From contig CAJQUW010008619.1 of the NCBI GenBank assembly GCA_907163375.1, positions 124,001-188,000 of the forward strand: a stretch of 64,000 nt of DNA. The letters are read 5' to 3'. The DNA is from Prostheceraeus crozeri (lineage: Eukaryota; Platyhelminthes; Polycladida; Euryleptidae). The position numbers and the translations under genes were made by a program. Positions 59,186 through 64,000 of the stretch are shown one piece after another (within the stretch, counting starts at the first letter, position 1; each line of letters begins with the position of its first letter). The notes beneath the pieces are model-generated. The model searched no databases. It had not been told where the DNA came from and was given only the letters and a program-made list of their open reading frames with translations.

Positions 59186-59790
59186 GGTAAAATTACTGAC
59201 TAGGATAATGGATAGACTGCGCACATGTTCACCTCTCAGAATCGGGAAAGTGAAGCCGCTTCGTGTTTCTAAATAAGGAAAGACATCAGCGGCGACAATG
59301 TATGAACGCAAAACAGTCTCGACATCTAAGACTTCCATTGAAGAGGTAGTCAAGTTGCATCCGATCAAATTTAATTCCTAAAATTATCCTAGTCAATGGG
59401 TAAAACGCATATAACGCGGTATGATGAACACGAACGTGTCAGAAATAGAGACAGGAAAAGTGGCCTTATTGATCATCATCTAAAACACCACACCGCTGAA
59501 ATGATGGACATTAATTATTTCAACTGCAGCATTCTTGATAAACATAAATCGGTGATATCTACTAAGACGGCTGGATTGTGTCGAAAGGGCCTAATTTGAT
59601 GAATAGACGTCATGAGCTAGTGCGAATAGACATCGAATCCGAGACCAAAGTATAAAACTCATGTGTGTCATGTAGTCCTGCCAAAATACCCTTGAAGCAG
59701 TCTGTAAGACGAAACGCGTCGGGTTATTTCACTTTTAACTGAAAAACCTCGTGAAGAAAAAGGGAGAGAATAAATTTTTGATTTTGATCT
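59186..59790 (+). mobile_element. Penelope-like endonuclease fragment, split by a MITE
   Basis: The frame from 59396 reads GKTHITRYDEHERVRNRDRK, then GLIDHHLKHH and ISTKTAGLCR, the middle of a GIY-YIG domain. RRHELVRID and a DETRRVISLL-like end follow, matching the C-terminus of the element at 35200-35970. The Gly-Lys-Thr of the domain is split from its upstream part by the 205-bp MITE. Confidence 0.7.
59194..59398. mobile_element. hAT-like MITE (CACTGACTAGGATAAT family)
   Basis: 205 bp with ends TACTGACTAGGATAAT and, reversed, CATTGACTAGGATAAT. It is flanked by GGTAAAAT and GGTAAAAC (59186-59193 and 59399-59406), an 8-bp duplication with one mismatch. The same ends form the 30-bp remnant at 47810-47839. 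Confidence 0.8.
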
Positions 59791-59875
59791 TAAAATGGTC
59801 AAAAAAAGTTGTAAAATAATACATTTTGACTCAAAATATGCGAAAAGTTTGCAAAAACCGTTACGGTTGCCCTAC

Positions 59876-60050
59876 AGATCACTTCTTCTTCTTCGTCAGC
59901 CGCTCATGCCACTGCAGACAGATGCCCTCCACAAATGTCTCCATTGTCTTCGGTCTTGCGCCTCTCGCATCCACAATCCATCCGCAACGCTCTTGATGTT
60001 CTCTCTCCATCTCTTCTTTTGCCTTCCTGTTCTTCTGGGCTCGGCCAAGC
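59876..60050 (-). mobile_element. LINE C-terminal fragment
   Basis: Minus-strand reading EPRRTGRQKKRWRENIKSVA, then EAQDRRQWRHLWRASVC, the family's GRP-x-x-RW...DR-x-x-W-R tail, with a GAA-rich 3' end. It stops abruptly where the first GGTAACGGAATCAC motif begins (60051), so the neighbouring DNA transposon probably inserted here or a deletion joined them. Confidence 0.8.
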
Positions 60051-63000
60051 GGTAACGGAATCACATTTGAGGATTTACACATTTTCATGAGACTAGTACT
60101 CAGTAAAGAAACATCTGATAAACTAACGAAATGCGCTATGTTTATGGGCATGATCGGTCCTCCAAGCAGGCATAGTATCAACTTTGAAAAATATATTGAT
60201 ATATGTTTTACAGGCGCGCAAGTCAATAGTAACGGAATCACGTGATTTGGACATGACTTTTTCATAGGTTCAGTGAATGGATCTAAACATGCTGTTCCTC
60301 TGCAAAGATATTGGTTTCGATTATTTTATGCTATTTTAGGTTGCTTGGCCTAACTTTATTTCAAGTATTGGGATATTTGATACAATACTTCCATTATAAA
60401 ACTGACCAAATATTTGACCAAACGTGGTAACGGAATCACAAGGTAACGGAATCACAAATGTTGAAGAAAATTAGGTTAAGACGTGAAACATTTTCCGACT
60501 TGTTTATCATATCTCTACAAGTATTAAGCATTTTCATGGTTTACTTTCAATGTTTAGAAAGCATGAAGGCTATTTACATTGCATGTAACGAATGCACCCG
60601 TATTTGCGTTTTATGTAAGGAGGTAGGATAGGTTCGTGGTTAGGATGGCGTGCTTTTAGGATTATTCTAACATATCGAATCACAGTGGTGACTGTGCTCA
60701 CTGACATGATACTTCAAATCTATAAATAGGTATTCTGGGACTCCCCGCTGTGTCAAGGATTCCTGGAAAACTTACGTAGTCACATTCTCAATTCTGGTTT
60801 GATTTCAACCTTATCGAATAGTAAGTGGCTCTTATCGGTTCACTGAAAAATTCCAAAATACTTCATATCTATAGATAGATTACCTGAGATTCCCAGCCTC
60901 AAGGATTCCTGGAATCCTTCAGCCTTCAATACATTTTTGCTACTGACTGAATGAATTAGTGTTACCGGGAAGGTGCCACTTACCGCAGCTGAGAAGAAAC
61001 GTCGCTATCGGGAAAGGAAGAAAGCGAAGATGGACCAGAAATATGGAAGCGGAAAGACTGTGAGCGAAAGAAGAGAGCCAGAGCTGCCAATCTTGATCTT
61101 TCTAAGAAGAAGCACAGAGAAAAGATGCGAAGATGGCGTGCCATAAAGAAAGATCAGAAGGTGACAAAGAACCGTATCAGGCGAAATCTAGTCTCGCTCG
61201 CGCTGTGAATCGAGCTAGGGCAGCCTTGCCTCGTTCTCCTCGGAAGTTGAAGAAGATTATGCGGACATTATGTGATACGGAAGAAATCCCGTCTCGTGAT
61301 ATCAAGACTCCAACGACTCCGCACAACAAGTTATCACGGGAAGTTGAAGCAAGAGTACAACAATTTTACCTTCGCAACCACATTGCCTGGATGGCACCGG
61401 GGAGAAAAGATTCAATCATAGTGATCCGTGACGGCATCAAAGTGAAGGAACAACGTCGGTACTTGTTGATGACAATCCGCGAGGTATTTGCATTGTATCG
61501 AGAAGAGTATCCTAACGACTCAGTGAAACTTTCTACATTCAAGACCTTACGTCCAGATGTGGTTCTTTACAAAGATAAGATGCCACATAATGTTTGTGTC
61601 TGCATTTATCACGCCAACGTCGATTTCCTTCTACAGGGCATGAAGTCCGTCTCGAGTGCTCCAACTACTAACATTGAACTTCTGCAAGCTATCGCGTGTG
61701 ATCCCAATAGGGAAGATTGCATGTTCGGACATTGTGAAAACTGTTAAGAGAACGTTTCAGTCGATTGCTTGTTGACATCAGTTGATGATGCCGTGGCCGG
61801 GATCAGATCAAGTGGCTTCAATGGGTGCGGAATGCCGAAGGACAACCAGAAAAGACTGAACTGTGTGGTACCGTATGGGATGCCATGTCCTCCCTGGCTG
61901 AGAAGCTTCCTGCTTTCAAGATCCATTGCTTCATTAAGAAAGAGCAGTCGTCAGCGTTTCAGCGAATGCACACTACCCCTCATCAGCACCATGCTGTGTT
62001 GCAGGTAGATTTCAGTGAAAATGCATCCATAATTGAACAAGATGAGATCCAGAGTGGTCATTGGTACACAAGCAGGTCACTGTGTTTTCGGCCGTTGTAT
62101 GGACTAAAGAAGGGACCACTTCTTTTGCTGTTGTCTCAGATCGGTTATCTCACGATAAATATACTTCTGCAGTAATGCTTGAAACAATCATCGACCAGAT
62201 CAAGACTGAGAAGACTACTAATCTGACTCACATTGACATTTTCTCTGATGGAGCGGCACAGAATTTCAAGCAGAAATTTATGCCTACCCTTATCTCATGT
62301 ATGAAGCAGACGAAGGGCTTGGTAGTCAACTGGCATTTCTTCGCTACGTCGCATGGAAAGGGAGCTGTCGACGGGGTTGGCGGCACTGTCAAAAGGCTTG
62401 TGCATCGCGCCATCATGAGCAGGAGATACCTTGTTAAGTCAGCTGCTGACTACGCTGCATGTGCCAAGCACTTGACACTATCAAGATTCTTTATGTGCCA
62501 AATATGGAGATTGAGAGGCGAAGAACAGAACTTGATGCAATCTGGGTAGTGCAATCGCCATTCCAGGCACGCATTCATTTGTGTGCGGACTGTCGATCCA
62601 GGTATCGTTACCTTATCAAATTACTCAATGCAGCCATCTCCAGAACTGCATGTGCTAGTTCAACAGGTTTCATCTGTCACCGGAATCTCCGAAGACCAGC
62701 CGGCATCTGTGAAGCCAGGAATTTATGTCACAATTCCCATACCAACAGAAAGAGGTCGTTCCATTCTCTATGTTGCCGCAGTGTGCAGCACCACCACGAA
62801 CAAATTAAAATCAGGTGCCTGCAAAGCACAGGAAGCTTCGGGATTTACCGAGATCCTGATGATGCCGACTCTTAGCGCGAGGTTATTAAAACGCCATGTG
62901 TGTGCTTGGGACCGTGTCTTAAACTGTCACAGCCAGCGAGGATATAAAAACGCGCCTTTTGTGTGTCGAACCACAAATCAGACAGTGGGAACTGCAAGGC

Positions 63001-63301
63001 TTCGATATTCGTTCGTGTTACATGATCAGAAACGTGAATGATGCAAAACGTATGCCATGAAATGATCTGACAGTTTCATCCTAAACTAGAGTGCAGATTG
63101 TAGCCTAGCATGAAAATCTGCTTTTTGTAATTTATCCTTTCAAATCACGGGCTCATACATGTCAAAATGATTGTTTTTTTAACTAAAACATTTTCTTGAT
63201 ATTTGGTTGTTATTGACCATTGCGGGGCATAATTATTGTGACTTATATAACATTTTGTCGATAAACGGATGATGTGATTCCGTTACCGGTAACGGAATCA
63301 C
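60051..63301 (+). mobile_element. DNA transposon of unplaced superfamily, with repeated terminal motif
   Basis: About 3.25 kb. The 13-bp core GTAACGGAATCAC occurs at 60052, 60229, 60427, 60443 and 63289 on the plus strand and at 63274 on the minus strand; five of the six sites have the full 14-bp GGTAACGGAATCAC. The last two form a perfect 28-bp palindrome (63274-63301). GGTAACGGAATCACAT is shared as an inverted pair between 60051 and 63287, which may be the true terminal repeat. A diverged motif (GGTAAACGAATCACA) follows at 63438. No target duplication was found. Confidence 0.65.
60965..63041 (+). pseudogene. DDE-like transposase of the HGKGAVDGVGG family (frame-broken)
   Basis: A large protein, about 680 codons over several frames. 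In order: a basic N-terminus (AEKKRRYRERKKAKMDQKY; SKKKHREKMRRWRAIKK); ARAALPRSPRKLKKIMRTLC; WMAPGRKDSIIV and FKTLRPDVVLYKDK; a Cys motif, REDCMFGHCENC, ending the longest frame (61133-61747); VDFSENASIIEQDEIQSGHW; DIFSDGAAQNFKQKFMP; FFATSHGKGAVDGVGGTVKR; and a C-terminus with PGIYVTIPIP. Proteins with this block order recur in cnidarian, arthropod and mollusc genomes as uncharacterised, transposon-like genes. I infer an RNase H-fold nuclease with Asp in VDF, Asp in FSDG and an acidic residue in VDG. At least four frame breaks make it inactive. Confidence 0.75.
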
Positions 63302-63639
63302 ACAAAAGCACTGTCATTTTCAATGAAAAAATATTAATTATGAAATCTCCATTACACCAGCAGTTGACTATGATAATATGCTTGCATTGACATGATATCA
63401 GCATTCTTCGACAAGAGCCTTGAGAAATGTTTTTTTGGTAAACGAATCACAATGGAAACACTCAAATGTTCACTTTCTGTCTCAGCCATGAAATACTTAT
63501 CATATGATTTCTAATCAAGTGAATAAAGGTGAATCATTGTAAGTCCAATCAAACGTTGAATAGAGTAACGAGAAAGAAAAAAAACTAAAAAACGCTGAAA
63601 ATATATTGTTGATTTCAAATTTCTGGGCTAACTATAGAT
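63302..63639. other. short gap without gene
   Basis: AT-rich. It contains one diverged GGTAAACGAATCAC motif at 63438-63451. Confidence 0.4.
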
Positions 63640-64000
63640 GTCATGACAAAACTCGATCTGTACAAAAACTTCAGAATATTAGCTATAAGAAAACATACGT
63701 TAGAAATCTTAAATCGGAACTTTGTTTTTTGATGTTGCTGTTCATTTTCGCTTGGCCGAGCCCTTCTGCTTCTTCCTCTAGAGGTCTACTCCGTCGTTTT
63801 CTTTGCCCATCGGCTATTGTATATCCTCGCAATGTGTCCTGCCCACCGCCGTCTCAGTTCGTTTGCTTTGCAGACGACATCCTGCACTTTTGTGTGTTTT
63901 AGAATCATTTCATTTCCCCATTTGTCCAGTCTGGCGATGTTCAGCAGTGATCTTTCCATGGATCGCTGTACCATTTCAAGCTCTTCTGTTGCTCTTTCGT
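63640..64000 (-). mobile_element. LINE C-terminal fragment, runs off the window
   Basis: Minus strand from the window edge: ERATEELEMVQRSMERSLLN, then KVQDVVCKANELRRRWAGHI, ARIYNSRWAKKTTE and, after a stop, RGRSRRARPSENEQ. This is the C-terminus of a BovB/RTE-type LINE polymerase (pattern QRSMER-x-x-L, WAGHIAR, RW). The upstream part lies outside the window. Confidence 0.88.

Noticed and set aside
59879-60265. 128-codon minus-strand frame spanning the LINE tail and the transposon end
   Set aside because: The real LINE reading (GRQKKRWRENIK) is in another frame; this frame merely runs across the junction.
60038-63762. A 15-bp inverted match (GGGCTCGGCCAAGCG at 60038-60052 and its complement at 63748-63762) on both sides of the 60-63 kb transposon
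   Set aside because: The segments lie inside two different LINE tails in unrelated reading contexts, and the word is nearly self-complementary. Matches of this length are expected by chance among all pairs in 64 kb.

Overview
This is a gene-poor, AT-rich (roughly 36% GC by eye) stretch of a metazoan nuclear genome, almost certainly an invertebrate. The evidence is a spliced protein-kinase exon with GT-AG borders, tRNA-derived SINEs, LINEs with microsatellite tails, Penelope-like elements, and DNA transposons of the Tc1, mariner, hAT and Mutator types. I see no bacterial operons, rRNA, CRISPR arrays or functional tRNA genes. The phylum cannot be fixed from the sequence alone.

Host genes. The only host coding sequence I recognise with confidence is an 88-bp minus-strand exon at 19421-19508. 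It encodes the activation segment of a protein kinase C-type kinase and has good splice sites. No neighbouring exon was found by eye, so most of the window may be intron of that gene, or the exon may be isolated. A few other open stretches with plausible splice borders (7690-7938, 8952-9115, 41264-41669, all minus) or raised GC (46460-46800, 52872-53312) are listed with low confidence.

Layout. 1-15 kb: a Tc1/IS630 relic, a hairpin-rich repeat with a second copy at 12.9 kb, SINE copies, and a Penelope-like element (13.8-14.9 kb). 15-23 kb: two short hAT-like elements with perfect 8-bp target duplications, a LINE tail, the kinase exon, a Mutator-like relic and a nearly full-length Tc1 element. 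24-31 kb: a GC-rich full-length mariner between TA dinucleotides, another hAT-like element, and LINE fragments. 31-45 kb: a minisatellite-bearing inverted-repeat element, a second Penelope-like element, a hAT transposase C-terminus, a second Tc1 copy carrying a MITE that itself carries a SINE, and a LINE split by a hAT-like element. 45-60 kb: inverted-repeat elements at 48.5-50.3 and 57.4-58.4 kb, a cluster of foldback hairpins at 54.5-55.2 kb, and a third Penelope-like piece interrupted by a 205-bp MITE. 60-63.3 kb: a frame-broken DNA transposon encoding a DDE-like protein, surrounded by repeated GGTAACGGAATCAC motifs. 63.6-64 kb: one more LINE tail.

The elements act as a layered archive rather than a pathway. 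Nested insertions give a relative order, for example Tc1 before hAT MITE before SINE at 37-38.9 kb. The candidates for an undescribed system are the 60-63.3 kb transposon with its palindromic motif, and the families of hairpin-tipped foldback repeats.
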